Positions 51,750 through 62,100 of a stretch of DNA of 64,000 nt are shown one piece after another (position 1 is the stretch's first letter; each line of letters opens with the position of its first letter). The translations under genes were made by a program, and so were the position numbers. The notes beneath the pieces are model-generated. The model did no database searches. It was not told where the DNA came from and saw nothing but the letters and a program-made list of their open reading frames with translations. Source of the DNA: Parapedobacter indicus (GTDB lineage: Bacteria; Bacteroidota; Bacteroidia; Sphingobacteriales; Sphingobacteriaceae); NCBI RefSeq assembly GCF_900113765.1, contig NZ_FOQO01000001.1, forward strand, positions 62,001 to 126,000. Direction: 5' to 3'.

Positions 51750-52867
51750 TGGCGGCGGTGCCGCGGATACGTCGTTGGTACAGGCGCTTCAAACGGCGGC
51801 ATCCCGTGCCGTTGTGGGCCCATCTGGCATTTGTGGCGGCTTTTGTGCCGGGATATGTGTTTCTGTTGGGGCTGGATGCCATGGCCGCTCCCGACCTGGC
51901 CACCAGGGTGGTCATCGTCGCGGCCCAATTTCTCTGTTTCTACCTGGCCATCCTGTTTTTGCTTCCCCGCGCTTTTCGCTATCGACGGGGGCCGTGGGCC
52001 ACGGGCGGGTGGCTGATTGCCTACCTTGTCCTTGATTTTGTGCTGGTTTCGTGCTTCCTGCTGGCCATAAGCCTAGGATCGGGCGCCTTGCGATTTCACT
52101 GGGATGAACGGGGATACTGGGTCAGCGATATCATCAACCTTTCTGCCGTGGCGGTAGCTACCTGTTACCTAGCCGGCCTGGCTGGTATCACGTACCAACT
52201 GGTCGCGCAGGGTATCGTCTTGTACAGGCATCGGGAAAATTTCCGCAAGTTGCTGGACCGGAAGCGCACAACGATACAGGCACTGGAGCTGGAGTGGCTC
52301 CGTCTTCAGCTGGATCCGCATCTGATAGCCGGATTGTTATCGCGCATCCGGCTGATGAGCCAAAGGGATCCGGAAGAATTGTGGAAGGCCATAAACCGGG
52401 TCATCGCCATCATGCAGTATTATTGCTCCATTCCGCCCACCGCAGCAGCGGTACCGCTGGCGGAAGAAGTTGTGCAGGTAAAGAATTTCCTGGCCTTACA
52501 GGAACTGGGGCGGTCGAAACTCTACATCCAGGTACACATTGCCGAGGAGGCATTGTCTGTATGGATCGTTCCCATGTTGCTGCTCATGCTGGTGGAAAAC
52601 CAGGTGAAACACGGTGTGTTAGGCGATCCTACGGCACCGGCGCTGCTCCGGGTATCACCCTGTGCAAATTCGGATGGTTTGCATATTATTACGCTTAATC
52701 ACATAACCGAATCGTCTGCCGAACGCGAAACGATCAGCACCGGACTCGGCCAGAAACTTATCGAATCCCGGCTGGCACATAAATACCCCCATCAGTATCA
52801 ATTCCGGTACGGCAGGGACGATTCCGGCCGTTACCGTGTGGAGGTCTGTATTCATATTAGTGATTAA
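51746..52867 (+). CDS. LytS/YehU-type sensor histidine kinase with altered H-box
   Basis: A 373-residue protein with four hydrophobic segments (LAFVAAFVPGYVFLLGL, FLCFYLAILFLL, LIAYLVLDFVLVSCFLLAI, SAVAVATCYLAGLAGI) and a His_kinase domain. The usual PHFLFN at the phosphorylated His reads QLDPHLIAGLL here; the N-box is MLLLMLVENQVKHGV. The His is kept, but the N of HFLFN is lost. Partner of the LytTR regulator just upstream. Confidence 0.75.
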   Translation: MMAAVPRIRRWYRRFKRRHPVPLWAHLAFVAAFVPGYVFLLGLDAMAAPDLATRVVIVAAQFLCFYLAILFLLPRAFRYRRGPWATGGWLIAYLVLDFVLVSCFLLAISLGSGALRFHWDERGYWVSDIINLSAVAVATCYLAGLAGITYQLVAQGIVLYRHRENFRKLLDRKRTTIQALELEWLRLQLDPHLIAGLLSRIRLMSQRDPEELWKAINRVIAIMQYYCSIPPTAAAVPLAEEVVQVKNFLALQELGRSKLYIQVHIAEEALSVWIVPMLLLMLVENQVKHGVLGDPTAPALLRVSPCANSDGLHIITLNHITESSAERETISTGLGQKLIESRLAHKYPHQYQFRYGRDDSGRYRVEVCIHISD

Positions 52868-53030
52868 GTATATCTTTGTGGTACTAATTGTTTTACGGTT
52901 GCCATCTGCGTGGAAGCGCAATGCTTGGCAGGGTAGCAATGTACGGGAACTGTTTGGCTGAACATTAGAAGGGTACCCCTATCGGGCTGCCGGGTTTCTG
53001 TCATGGAGATGGTGCAAAACACCAAACCTC

Positions 53031-53375
53031 ATGAAAAATTTAGTTGAAAATCTGAATAGTAATCTCAGCAACATTAACTTTCACCTTGTAAACCTCGACC
53101 AAGCAGCCCGAATGCTGATCGAAAGTGGCCTGCTGGAACAAATGACCGAATACCTGCCAGAACTCATTGCCTTCATCCGCCGAACTTTTCCGAAGGATGA
53201 ACCTAAAATGCACCTGCCCGAAGTGTTGAAGTATCTGGGCGTCAGCGAACGAACGTACTATCGCCGGATAGCGGATGGTAAGTTGATTCCCCGAAAGTGG
53301 GAGGGACCGGATTTCTTTTACCCCAGCGATTTAGAAAAGGAGCGGAAAGAGAGCAAGCGTCGCGGCCGCATCTGA
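53031..53375 (+). CDS. MerR/HTH_17-like DNA-binding protein
   Basis: A 114-residue protein with a helical N-terminal dimerisation-like part (LNSNLSNINFHLVNLDQAAR) and a C-terminal winged helix (PEVLKYLGVSERTYYRRIAD, GKLIPRKWEGPDFFY). It is upstream of the 11-base repeat array, which could contain its binding sites. A weak TATCTTTG box lies at 52871. Confidence 0.6.
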   Translation: MKNLVENLNSNLSNINFHLVNLDQAARMLIESGLLEQMTEYLPELIAFIRRTFPKDEPKMHLPEVLKYLGVSERTYYRRIADGKLIPRKWEGPDFFYPSDLEKERKESKRRGRI

Positions 53376-53448
53376 CCTTCGCGGCACATCCATCCGGGAT
53401 TGGGTATGGATAGGTTCGCCCTGCTTTCGGCTGCGGTTCGGCTAGCTG

Positions 53449-53547
53449 CCGAAGGTTAACCGAACAATTCCCGAACGATTCCCGAAGGGTACTCGAACAA
53501 TTGTCGAACAACTCCCGAAGAAATCTCGAACAACTGTCGAAGAAGTG
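53449..53547. repeat. Nine-fold 11-bp direct repeat
   Basis: Successive units starting every 11 bases from 53449: CCGAAGGTTAA, CCGAACAATTC, CCGAACGATTC, CCGAAGGGTAC, TCGAACAATTG, TCGAACAACTC, CCGAAGAAATC, TCGAACAACTG, TCGAAGAAGTG. The core is YCGAA. The spacing is about one DNA helical turn. Confidence 0.8.
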
Positions 53548-53551
53548 ACAG

Positions 53552-53594
53552 TGATTGGCAGCGATTTGTGCCAATTATTGCCAATCACTGCCAA
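53552..53594. repeat. 10-bp spaced TGCCAA array with inverted copy
   Basis: TGATTGGCA (53552-53560) faces TGCCAATCA (53579-53587); TGCCAA recurs at 53569, 53579 and 53589, exactly 10 bases apart. Confidence 0.65.
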
Positions 53595-53707
53595 AAGTTT
53601 CCGGGGCGGGCTCCTTGGGCTACGTTTGTGCTCAGAAAGCGGAAATACCGGTATAACAGTGCTTTCAGGAGTAATAAACAGAATTTTTAACGCTTAAATT
53701 TTTAGTT

Positions 53708-54397
53708 ATGGCAGTTTTCAAAAAAGGGATCAACGGTGCATTCTCAGGCACCATTGGCAACACGGTAGGCAGCAGCTGGCGCGAAATCAATTACATGCGC
53801 AGCTTGCCCAAACCGAGCAAGAAACCGGCTACGCCGGCGCAGCTGGCACAGCGGGCAAAGTTTGCACTGGCGGTATCCTTTCTCCAACCGATGAAGTGGA
53901 TACTCAACCTGGGCTTCAACGACAAGCAGCGCGGCAGCAACACGGGGTACAACCGCGGACTCCAGTTGTTCATCACCCAGGCGATCACGGGTGAGTATCC
54001 CGACTACGAGATCGACTTCGAGAAAGTATCCGTGAGCCAGGGCAATATGGACAAGCTCGTGGGCCTTACATTGGCCTCGGATGCGCCAAACACGCTCTCA
54101 ATGGCATGGATGGACCTCAGTGAGGAACCGATTGACCCCGACGAGGTGAAGGGATCGTACTATGACGACCAGGTGTTCGTCTTGCTGTACAACCGCACGG
54201 AGCAGCTGTTTACCACCAACCGCACGGCCATCAGGCAGGACGAAGCCCTGCAGCTGGAACTTCCGGCAATTTTTGCCGGTCATGAGTTCCATGTGTGGGC
54301 GTTTGTGCGCCACCGTGAGCGTGCACGGCAGTCCATTAGCCAGTATGCCGGCACGGTGGTACTGGCAGGTGCTGAGGAGGAGGAGCCAGAACCTTAA
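53708..54397 (+). CDS. DUF6266-family protein
   Basis: A 229-residue protein with the DUF6266 opening (AVFKKGINGAFSGTIGNTVG, SSWREINYMRSLPKPSKKPA) and beta-rich body, ending acidic. The family is common in Sphingobacteriaceae and often lies with small phage-like or holin-like genes. Function unknown. A terminator follows. Confidence 0.75.
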   Translation: MAVFKKGINGAFSGTIGNTVGSSWREINYMRSLPKPSKKPATPAQLAQRAKFALAVSFLQPMKWILNLGFNDKQRGSNTGYNRGLQLFITQAITGEYPDYEIDFEKVSVSQGNMDKLVGLTLASDAPNTLSMAWMDLSEEPIDPDEVKGSYYDDQVFVLLYNRTEQLFTTNRTAIRQDEALQLELPAIFAGHEFHVWAFVRHRERARQSISQYAGTVVLAGAEEEEPEP

Positions 54398-54406
54398 CAG
54401 CCGTTA

Positions 54407-54440
54407 AGCAGCGGGGTGGGGAAGGCCCCGCTGCTTTTTT
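54407..54440 (+). terminator. Terminator after the DUF6266 gene
   Basis: AGCAGCGGGG (54407-54416) pairs with CCCCGCTGCT (54426-54435) and runs into TTTTTT. Confidence 0.85.
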
Positions 54441-54535
54441 AATTCATGATCAACGAAAAATGGACAACATACAAATCGTCCATGTGGCATTCGGGAAGCT
54501 GACTGCTGATAACCGAAAGCCGATAGCTGAAAAAG

Positions 54536-54760
54536 ATGAAAGAAAACCAAGAGACTGTTGGCCTACCTGAAGCGGGCAAACCGACAATTTATGAACGGAT
54601 CAAGGAAGGACTCGCCGTAGCGAGCCAGTTAGTCGTCGCCTCGCCGCTGAAGCTGCCACCCAAAATAGTGGCCGTTGCCAAATACCTCGCACTGGCATTG
54701 GGTGTGCTGGAAGCAGTGGAGAGTGCAGCAAAGAATAGGAGGGAAGAAGATGAAGGCTAG
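54536..54760 (+). CDS. Small protein, possible holin partner
   Basis: A 74-residue protein: a polar start (ENQETVGLPEAGKPTIYERI), one weakly hydrophobic helix (VAVAKYLALALGVLEAVESA) and a charged tail. It overlaps the next gene by 11 bases. Confidence 0.55.
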   Translation: MKENQETVGLPEAGKPTIYERIKEGLAVASQLVVASPLKLPPKIVAVAKYLALALGVLEAVESAAKNRREEDEG

Positions 54761-54923
54761 CCAGCAGGTCGGTATTGGCACCACGGGCGGTACGCTGCTG
54801 AGCATCGTTGGCCAATGGGGCGTACACGATATGCTACGTACGGCGCTGCTTGCCGCCATCGGTGCGGTGGTGAGTTTCGCGGTGACGTGGCTGATGCAAC
54901 GCCTGTGGCAACGCCGGCGCTAG
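54750..54923 (+). CDS. Small single-TM or two-TM membrane protein (holin-like)
   Basis: A 57-residue protein with GGTLLSIVGQWGVHDM and LLAAIGAVVSFAVTWLMQRL, then a Arg-rich end (WQRRR). Starts 11 bases inside the upstream gene, with AGGAGGGAAG before its ATG. Holin-like by size and composition only; other small membrane toxins look the same. Confidence 0.5.
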   Translation: MKASQQVGIGTTGGTLLSIVGQWGVHDMLRTALLAAIGAVVSFAVTWLMQRLWQRRR

Positions 54924-54940
54924 TCGGCTGAATTCCATCA

Positions 54941-54983
54941 AGCCTGAAGAGACCGCTTTCGGGCGGCATCTTCAGGCATTTTT
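54941..54983 (+). terminator. Terminator of the small-gene cluster
   Basis: GCCTGAAGA (54942-54950) and TCTTCAGGC (54969-54977) with a GC-rich inner stem, then ATTTTTC. Confidence 0.8.
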
Positions 54984-55219
54984 CATTGAATTTTTCAGCC
55001 CCTCAAGGTAAATTTCAACAGGTATTGTATGCTAAAAATTGCTATCACGAATTTATCCGAAAACAGCAATCGTTGTGCCTTATAGCTTTCTTTGTAAGAT
55101 TTTCGTTGTTTTATTAGTTATGATGGTTCTTTTTCATCATATTTGTGAATGAAGTGAACAGGTTTCATTTCATCTTTTTCTACCGAGAATTACTGTATTA
55201 TACTTGAAAGAGCCGTTAT

Positions 55220-55858
55220 ATGCCAATCCAAGTTGCCATTGCCGATGACCATAGTGCTGTCCGGCTAGGAATGAAATATCTGGTTGAAGAATGGATGCCG
55301 GAAAGCACCGTTCACTTTGCACAGGATCTACCCGCCTTGTTGCGATTGTTGGCAACACAACCGATAGATTTGATTGTCCTGGATATCAATATACCCGGGG
55401 GTAATACTTTTCAAATGGTTCCGATGATTCGGAATATCCAAGCCGCGGTTCGTATATTAATGCTTTCGGCCTACGAGGAAGACTTATATGCACTGCGTTA
55501 TATTGATTCAGGCGCAGACGGGTACCTGCAGAAAGACAGCGATGAAGGCGACATCAAAGAAGCCCTTAATACGGTGTACGCCGGCAGAAAGTACCTAAGC
55601 AGCAAACTGAAGGAATATTTACTGCAAAGCCGGCTGAATCGCGGAAGCTTATTACAGAACAACCCAATAGAAAATCTTACAAATAGAGAACTGGAAATAA
55701 GCCAACTATTGATCGCGGGGAAAGGCGTAGGAGAAATTGCCAAGACGCTGTTTATCCATACTTCTACCGTTGGCACCTATAAGAGTAAGATCTTCGATAA
55801 GTTATGTGTCCGGAATGTCAGAGAATTAATCGACGCTTTTAGCATGTACCATGTGTAA
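55220..55858 (+). CDS. NarL/FixJ-type response regulator (LuxR output)
   Basis: A 212-residue protein: receiver (VAIADDHSAVRLGMKYLVEE, LIVLDINIPGGN with phospho-acceptor Asp, GYLQKDSDEGDI with the conserved Lys) and a LuxR-type HTH (LTNRELEISQLLIAGKGVGE, IAKTLFIHTSTVGTYKSKIF). Its 3' end overlaps by 33 bases the end of the convergent sensor kinase, likely its partner. Confidence 0.85.
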   Translation: MPIQVAIADDHSAVRLGMKYLVEEWMPESTVHFAQDLPALLRLLATQPIDLIVLDINIPGGNTFQMVPMIRNIQAAVRILMLSAYEEDLYALRYIDSGADGYLQKDSDEGDIKEALNTVYAGRKYLSSKLKEYLLQSRLNRGSLLQNNPIENLTNRELEISQLLIAGKGVGEIAKTLFIHTSTVGTYKSKIFDKLCVRNVRELIDAFSMYHV

Positions 55859-58800
55859 AATGAATGAAACGGTTGTGCCCCCGCCAAGTACACTGTGAAG
55901 TGACATTTCAGCGTTAATGAAACGGGCCATATCTTTTACGAGCAATAGGCCAAATCCAATGCTTTTTTCATCAGTACGCGCAGGTAGTTTTTCCTTATTC
56001 ATCTCATTATAATAATGGATTTGTTCGGGGTACAAGCCAACGCCGGTATCGCTAATGCTGAATAAGATCGTCATATCAGCCCGATATGCAACATCGATTT
56101 CTATTTCGCCATTTTGGGTAAACTTCGTTGCATTGTCCAGAAGGTTATGGATGATGACGGCGAGCACATCGGCGTTGGAATGCACAATTGTGCCGATAGG
56201 AACATGGTTGTGCACGGTATTACCCCGCGATTCTGCAGCCGATTTAAAAATGTCGATTTGTCGTTGCGCAACCTGATATAACGGTACATCCGTGAATTCC
56301 AATACATCGCTCGTTAGCATCAGTTTGGCCAATTTCGTCAGATTATTCGAGTAATGGTAAATATTTTTGATCGATAAGTAAATCTGTTCCATTTCACGGG
56401 GTAAAAAGCCCTCGGCCTTCGCAATGTCCTGAATATTACCTAATGCTTTAACTACATAGTTAAGCGGGGCTTTAATGTCGTGTGTAATGGATGTAGAGAG
56501 CCGTTGCTGCCATTCATATTGACTTTTGAGTATATGGGTCCGTTCGTTGACTTTATGGACAAGCAAACGGTTTTGATTGAGAATAAATCGGGTCCGTAAA
56601 GCAATTATTAGCCAAATGGCAAGACCTAATATCGTACAAAGAAGTAAGGTAAACCAAGTCGTCTCGTGAAATAACGGCTGTATATACAGATGGAATGTTG
56701 CATAATTGAAATCACGGGCGTCCATCCCTTTCCGCATACGCACCAAGATGTCGTGGCTTCCCGAAGACAGTTCATTGATGGATAACGTGTTGTCCGCACC
56801 ATTGAGAGGAAGCCAGTTTCCCTTGGGTTTGTCTTCACTGGTCACGATGTATTCGATTTCCATATTATGCGGACTGCCGTAAAACGGCGTGGCAATTTTG
56901 ATGTCCAAACGTGAGAAATCTTGCGGAATGCAAATGGTATCCTGTGTAGGTAAATTTTTTTTGTCCAGTATCACTCCGTCGAGTATAATATCTCCCGATG
57001 GAAAATGATCATTAATCGCGTCTGGAGTGAACTGCACGAGGCCATCCAACGAGGGAAAGGAGAAGTTGCCATCGGGAAGTTTGATCGCGCACGGCTTGCA
57101 CCCGCCATTGAATTCATTGGTGTTGAATCCCCACCGCTTATCGTAATAGAAATAGAACGGGACTTTTGTCTGGTCTTTTTTGTAAGCCAGTAATTGTTGT
57201 TTGTTTACTTTAAATAACCCTTTATTGGTACTTATCCAAAGAAAGCCACGCGCATCTTCCAACATGCAATGTGATGTCGCCAAATAGCCGTTTTTGTCCA
57301 ATGGGAAAGCGGTCACTTCTCCATTTTCACACAAAAAAAAGCCTTGTTGATAGGTGGTTATCCAATGCCTGCTGGCAGATTCCTTATAAATACTGCGTAT
57401 CGTCTTGCCCGCGAATTCAGGGATTTCTTTTTTGGTGCAGTGCAACGTATTGAAAACAAACAGCCCGTTTTCGGTGCCAACGTATAATTCTTGAAGGCCT
57501 CGATCTTCAATATACGTGATAGCCGGAAAGGATCCCATGGTTAGGAAACTGTCCCGGTCTGCCTGATACTTCTGCAGTATACCTGCATCGCCGCCAATCC
57601 AAAAGTTTGAGTTTTCATCCCAATCGGAAAATTTTGCCAATGCCGGATTTTGCCTGATGCCGATTAGCTGGTTAAGCTGAGGAGAAACGAGAAGGATTGT
57701 ATCCCACTGAAATATCCATAGGTTTCCGTCGGGTCCGATGACCTGATGGTATTGATGTTTTTTTTCCTGCAAAAAAGGGAGTAGATGCGGCTGCCCCTTC
57801 CGGTCAAAAGCGCGGCCTTCATTTGTCAATAACAGGCCATTAGGCAGCAATGTTTGATTGTAAAAGGTGTTGTTGGGATAGTCAACTCCTGAATGGAGCG
57901 TGTTGAAATGCCGCTTTTGTACCACGAAAAGACCTTTGGTAGCGCTGCCAAGAAAAAGCTTTCCTTGCGATGGCATATAATGCGCTGTGGTAATGGCATT
58001 TTTTTTAAAATCGAGTCCGGAAACGAGCAACGTGCTGCTAAATCCTCCGTTGCCGTCCTCGGTTAACCGATAGAGTTTTTTTTCGGCGTAGACAAACAGC
58101 TGATTTGACGCTGTGTTCCAGTAGATGGTAAAGTGGGTGTTTGCTGGTAAGCTTAGCAAGTCGCCGCCGATTTCTTCTTGCGTAATTCGATTATCTCGAT
58201 GGAACACCACGCATGATCGAAGCTGGTTTAGGTACAGTAACTTTCCCTGGAAACCCACAAATCCCCACGGATTTTTGTTGGGAAAATAACACCTGTGTGC
58301 CGTTTTTTGATGGTGCGGCGTGAACGAGATTGAATCTTTTGATACCACAAATCCACTTCCCGTACCATCGGGAATGAAGAGGCATTCTGGAAGTGCTTCG
58401 GGATAAGGTGCTGGCAATCGGGTAGTTGTGACCAACGTCTCTGCCAATGCCGGCCCTGGCTTCTCAAAAACATCCCAAAACGTATCGGCCGATGTAACCG
58501 CCTGCCCATCCTTCAACATGACAAGTGTATCGTTTTCGGCCTGAGCCCAAAGCTCGCCGCCCGGACCGCCTTGATACAGCGCCATCATTCGATCCGTTCT
58601 TAACGACGCCGATAGATTATCAAACGTTCTGAATTGCCCATTGCCATCATAACGGATGGGGCCTTTTTCTGAGATCAGCCATAGGAAACCTAAGTTGTCT
58701 TGGCCGATTCCTTTTATACTATTTTGGGGCAGGCCGTGCTCATCGGTATAGTGATCAATGATGAACGTTTCGTCTGCAGCGAGTGTCGCATTTAAACTGA

Positions 58801-58861
58801 AAAAAAATGCGGCGAAAGCAGGAAAAATACTGTTTTTGATTGAGGCGATAGATGAAGTCAC
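55826..58861 (-). CDS. Propeller-type sensor histidine kinase
   Basis: A 1011-residue protein: signal peptide (FPAFAAFFFSLNATLAAD), periplasmic two-component regulator propeller repeats (GLPQNSIKGIGQDNLGFLWL; the closing Y_Y_Y-like NGADNTLSINELSSGSHDIL), one membrane helix (LLLCTILGLAIWLIIAL), a dimerisation/phosphoacceptor domain (SITHDIKAPLNYVVKALG near 789), and ATPase motifs VIIHNLLDNATKF and SDTGVGLYPEQI. It lacks an attached receiver or AraC domain, so it differs from full hybrid HTCS proteins and probably signals to the convergent NarL-type regulator. Confidence 0.85.
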   Translation of the reverse strand: MTSSIASIKNSIFPAFAAFFFSLNATLAADETFIIDHYTDEHGLPQNSIKGIGQDNLGFLWLISEKGPIRYDGNGQFRTFDNLSASLRTDRMMALYQGGPGGELWAQAENDTLVMLKDGQAVTSADTFWDVFEKPGPALAETLVTTTRLPAPYPEALPECLFIPDGTGSGFVVSKDSISFTPHHQKTAHRCYFPNKNPWGFVGFQGKLLYLNQLRSCVVFHRDNRITQEEIGGDLLSLPANTHFTIYWNTASNQLFVYAEKKLYRLTEDGNGGFSSTLLVSGLDFKKNAITTAHYMPSQGKLFLGSATKGLFVVQKRHFNTLHSGVDYPNNTFYNQTLLPNGLLLTNEGRAFDRKGQPHLLPFLQEKKHQYHQVIGPDGNLWIFQWDTILLVSPQLNQLIGIRQNPALAKFSDWDENSNFWIGGDAGILQKYQADRDSFLTMGSFPAITYIEDRGLQELYVGTENGLFVFNTLHCTKKEIPEFAGKTIRSIYKESASRHWITTYQQGFFLCENGEVTAFPLDKNGYLATSHCMLEDARGFLWISTNKGLFKVNKQQLLAYKKDQTKVPFYFYYDKRWGFNTNEFNGGCKPCAIKLPDGNFSFPSLDGLVQFTPDAINDHFPSGDIILDGVILDKKNLPTQDTICIPQDFSRLDIKIATPFYGSPHNMEIEYIVTSEDKPKGNWLPLNGADNTLSINELSSGSHDILVRMRKGMDARDFNYATFHLYIQPLFHETTWFTLLLCTILGLAIWLIIALRTRFILNQNRLLVHKVNERTHILKSQYEWQQRLSTSITHDIKAPLNYVVKALGNIQDIAKAEGFLPREMEQIYLSIKNIYHYSNNLTKLAKLMLTSDVLEFTDVPLYQVAQRQIDIFKSAAESRGNTVHNHVPIGTIVHSNADVLAVIIHNLLDNATKFTQNGEIEIDVAYRADMTILFSISDTGVGLYPEQIHYYNEMNKEKLPARTDEKSIGFGLLLVKDMARFINAEMSLHSVLGGGTTVSFILHMVHAKSVD

Positions 58862-59065
58862 GTCTTAAGATAAATGCTGTGTCGGCTATAATGCGATGAA
58901 TGGTGTAAATGTATCCAATTTACTTGACGGGCGCAAGATCAATTAATTATTAGTTGGTGTTTTTTCTAATTGATTGATTCCAGATGGTATTGAGCGGTGA
59001 GGGAGATAGAAATTTTTCTATCTATTTAAACATATTTTTACGATCCATTTTTAGAAAAAATACGA
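58862..59065. other. Divergent intergenic region
   Basis: About 200 bases, AT-rich, between the kinase start and the promoter of the giant repeat protein. No gene or hairpin stands out. Confidence 0.5.
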
Positions 59066-59097
59066 TTGACCGCGCTAAGCCGAATGGATTATTTTTG
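59066..59097 (+). promoter_or_regulatory. Promoter of the giant secreted protein gene
   Basis: TTG at 59066-59068, 21 bases, then TATTTTTG at 59090-59097, a good match to the Bacteroidota -33/-7 consensus, about 100 bases before the ATG. Confidence 0.6.
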
Positions 59098-59197
59098 TTC
59101 CCGTAAATAAAGACTCATCTACCAATGGACTTTTTTATCTACTTATTCCTGTCCTGTGTCGTCTTATTTCACATCGTTGACAGCTACTTAATTGTTT

Positions 59198-62100
59198 ATG
59201 AAAAGAATTTTATTTGCATTCCTCGTCCTTGTTGCTAGTGTTCCACTCCGGGCTGCTGATTATTATTGGGTAGGCGGCGGCGGAAACTGGAGCGACCTGA
59301 ATGGACACTGGCGGCTGGGTAGTCCAACTGGCGGTGTGCCAAGTATCGTCCCCGCTACGGGCGACAATGTGTTTTTTGGCAGTTACAGCGGGTTTGGCAC
59401 GACGGCGGCCGCTCGTACGGTTACGCTGGACGCCAATTCGTTTTGTGCCAACATGACGTGGGAAAGCGATGTGCCGAATAATCCCATTTTGGCCCGTACG
59501 GGTTCAAATACGCTGTTTATATATGGCAATCTCGTATTGTCACCAACGGTTACGTATAATGGTGCGATCGACGTGGAATTTGCGGGACCTAATCCTGCCA
59601 CGCTAACCTCCAACGGTGAAATTAACGGTATTTTGAACCTGACCGTCAATAAGCCGGGAAGCGGGCTAACGTTATTGGATGACTTAATTTATACGGGAAC
59701 TACCGCCAATAATACTTACGGCCTGATTTTAACAGCCGGTACGCTAAATGCCACTGGCAGGACCATGTCCGTATACAACTTTAGGAGCGAAAGCGACAGT
59801 CCTCGTCATCTCGACATCACGGGAGGCCGGTTGATTATATTACGGAATCTTTATTTCCGGGGAGCCAATAAGTCGGTGACGGCTGATGGATCCTACATCC
59901 AGACAGGCATCCGATTGGCGACCGATGGCGGAGAATTTGACGAGGTCGAAGCGCTTTCAGACAGTCCCAACAACGACCTGTTTGCGGTTTATAATACCAC
60001 ATTCCGGAAACTGGTATTCAGCAACCCGTCGCTGACATCCAATGCACGTATCCATGCAGGTAATATCGTGGACACATTGATTTTTATGGGCGCTGGCGTC
60101 GTCCGGAATGACAATAATGTGATTAAGTACGTGACTTTTGCCGGGAATGCAGCTGTTGGGGGAACGAATAACGTAGTTCAGTACGCCGAAATAGGCGGAG
60201 CGTTGGAAATCATTGATAATGGCGCGCATGTTTTTGATACACTGTACACAGCGCCCAATAAGAATATTATTATCCGTGGTACGACAACCATCAATAAACG
60301 CTTCCGGGCCGGTGGCTTACCGTGTGATGGGTTTACGGAAATTATGGGCGGCTCTGGCGGTACCATTCACTTCGCAGACGGAGCCGTCGCTGAGATCGAT
60401 AACGTGTTGCTGACCAATATCGCAGCAACGGGAAGCATTACACCCCTCACGGTTAATGGGGTGGATAACGAAGGGAACAGTGGCTTTATTATCAATACAC
60501 CCACTACGGCCAGCCGTACACTATATTGGGTAGGCGGTGCTGGCGATTGGAGCGACCGTAGCCATTGGAGCGAAACCAGCGGCGGCACCGGCGGTGCTTG
60601 TATCCCGTTTGTAACGGACAATGTCGTGTTCGATAATGCCAGCGGGCTCAACGCAGGCAGCGTGATAACCACATCGGGCAATACGTATTGCCAAGATATG
60701 ACTTGGGCCGCGAATCTGTCCAGTAATGTCACGTTCAACGAGTCAAACAATTACCAGTTGCGGGTTTACGGTTCCGTCGTCCTTAATCCGAACGTTACGA
60801 TGAACGCCATGCTGCAATTTACCGGAGCGGAGGATGTGACATTCACGAACAACAATAGCACGCAGGGCCTTTTAGAGGCTCGTATCTCCAAGTCAGGCCC
60901 TTCAGCAAATATCGGCACCGTTGCCTTGTTGGATAATTGGAGCAATCCACAGGCTAGGGTGGTTTGGTTACGGGGAGATGTGGATGTACACGACCGGGTA
61001 TTGGATATCAACGTGTTTCAAGGTATCCAATCACAGGGTGGACACTTAACTATGAGAGACGCGTCCATAACGGTGAACAACTGGGAATTCTTAAACGCAG
61101 CGAAAACTGTGGATGCAGCAGGCTCTAACATTTTGGCGAAAACTAATATCGGTATACGAACCGGAAGTTTTTATCAGGTAGAATCCTCGGCTACGAATGT
61201 CAATGCGTTTGATATTGCAAATACAACGATTGACTTCCTGACGTTCAGTAATCCGTCGCTGACCAGCGAGGCCTGGATTGGCAGCGGCAACACGATCGGT
61301 ACGCTGGAATTCAAGGGGCAGGGGATGATTCGGTACGGCGGGAATAGCATCGACTCCCTGATCACAGGCGAAAGCAGGAATTTTCGGTTCTTTGATAGTA
61401 ATACGATCAACAAATACTTCAAGGCTACCCATCCCGATTGCAGCGGCCTGGGAGAAATACGGAGCGGTGCGGCAGTTAGCACCATCGTCTTTGGAGCGGA
61501 TGCAGAGGTGGATATCGCTAACGTATACATGGAAAACATGGTCGCCACCGGCGGTGGCGGGTCACTAACGCTTCCCATCACGTTTTCCGGCGCTGATGCC
61601 GGCGGCAATACCGGCTGGAATATCATTGCTTCCGATGGCGATGCGCGGTATTGGGTGGGTGGAGCTGGCGATTGGAACGACGCTTCCCATTGGAGTACTA
61701 CATCCGGCGGACCGGGCGGAGCGTGTATCCCGACTGTTGCAAACGATGTTTATTTCGATGCGAACAGTGGCTTCGGTACGACAGCGGCCGCAAGGACGAT
61801 CACGGTAAACGCCGGCAATGCCTACTTCCGTGACATGAACTGGACAGGTGCGGCAAATAATCCGATTCTGAACAAAGCTGGGGCTTGGAACATGGAGGCA
61901 TGGGGCGAAAGTATGGTGCTCAACCCTTCCAGCACATTGAATACGACCATTCAATTTCGGGGCACGGAAGAAACCACCATCACCGGGCAGGCGCTGGGTA
62001 ATCTGGATTTCGAACTCCGAAAAACAGGTGGGCGCTTAGTCTTTGGAAATGACTATAGCAATAGCCAAACCGATATATTTTTGTATGAAGGCAGTTTGGT

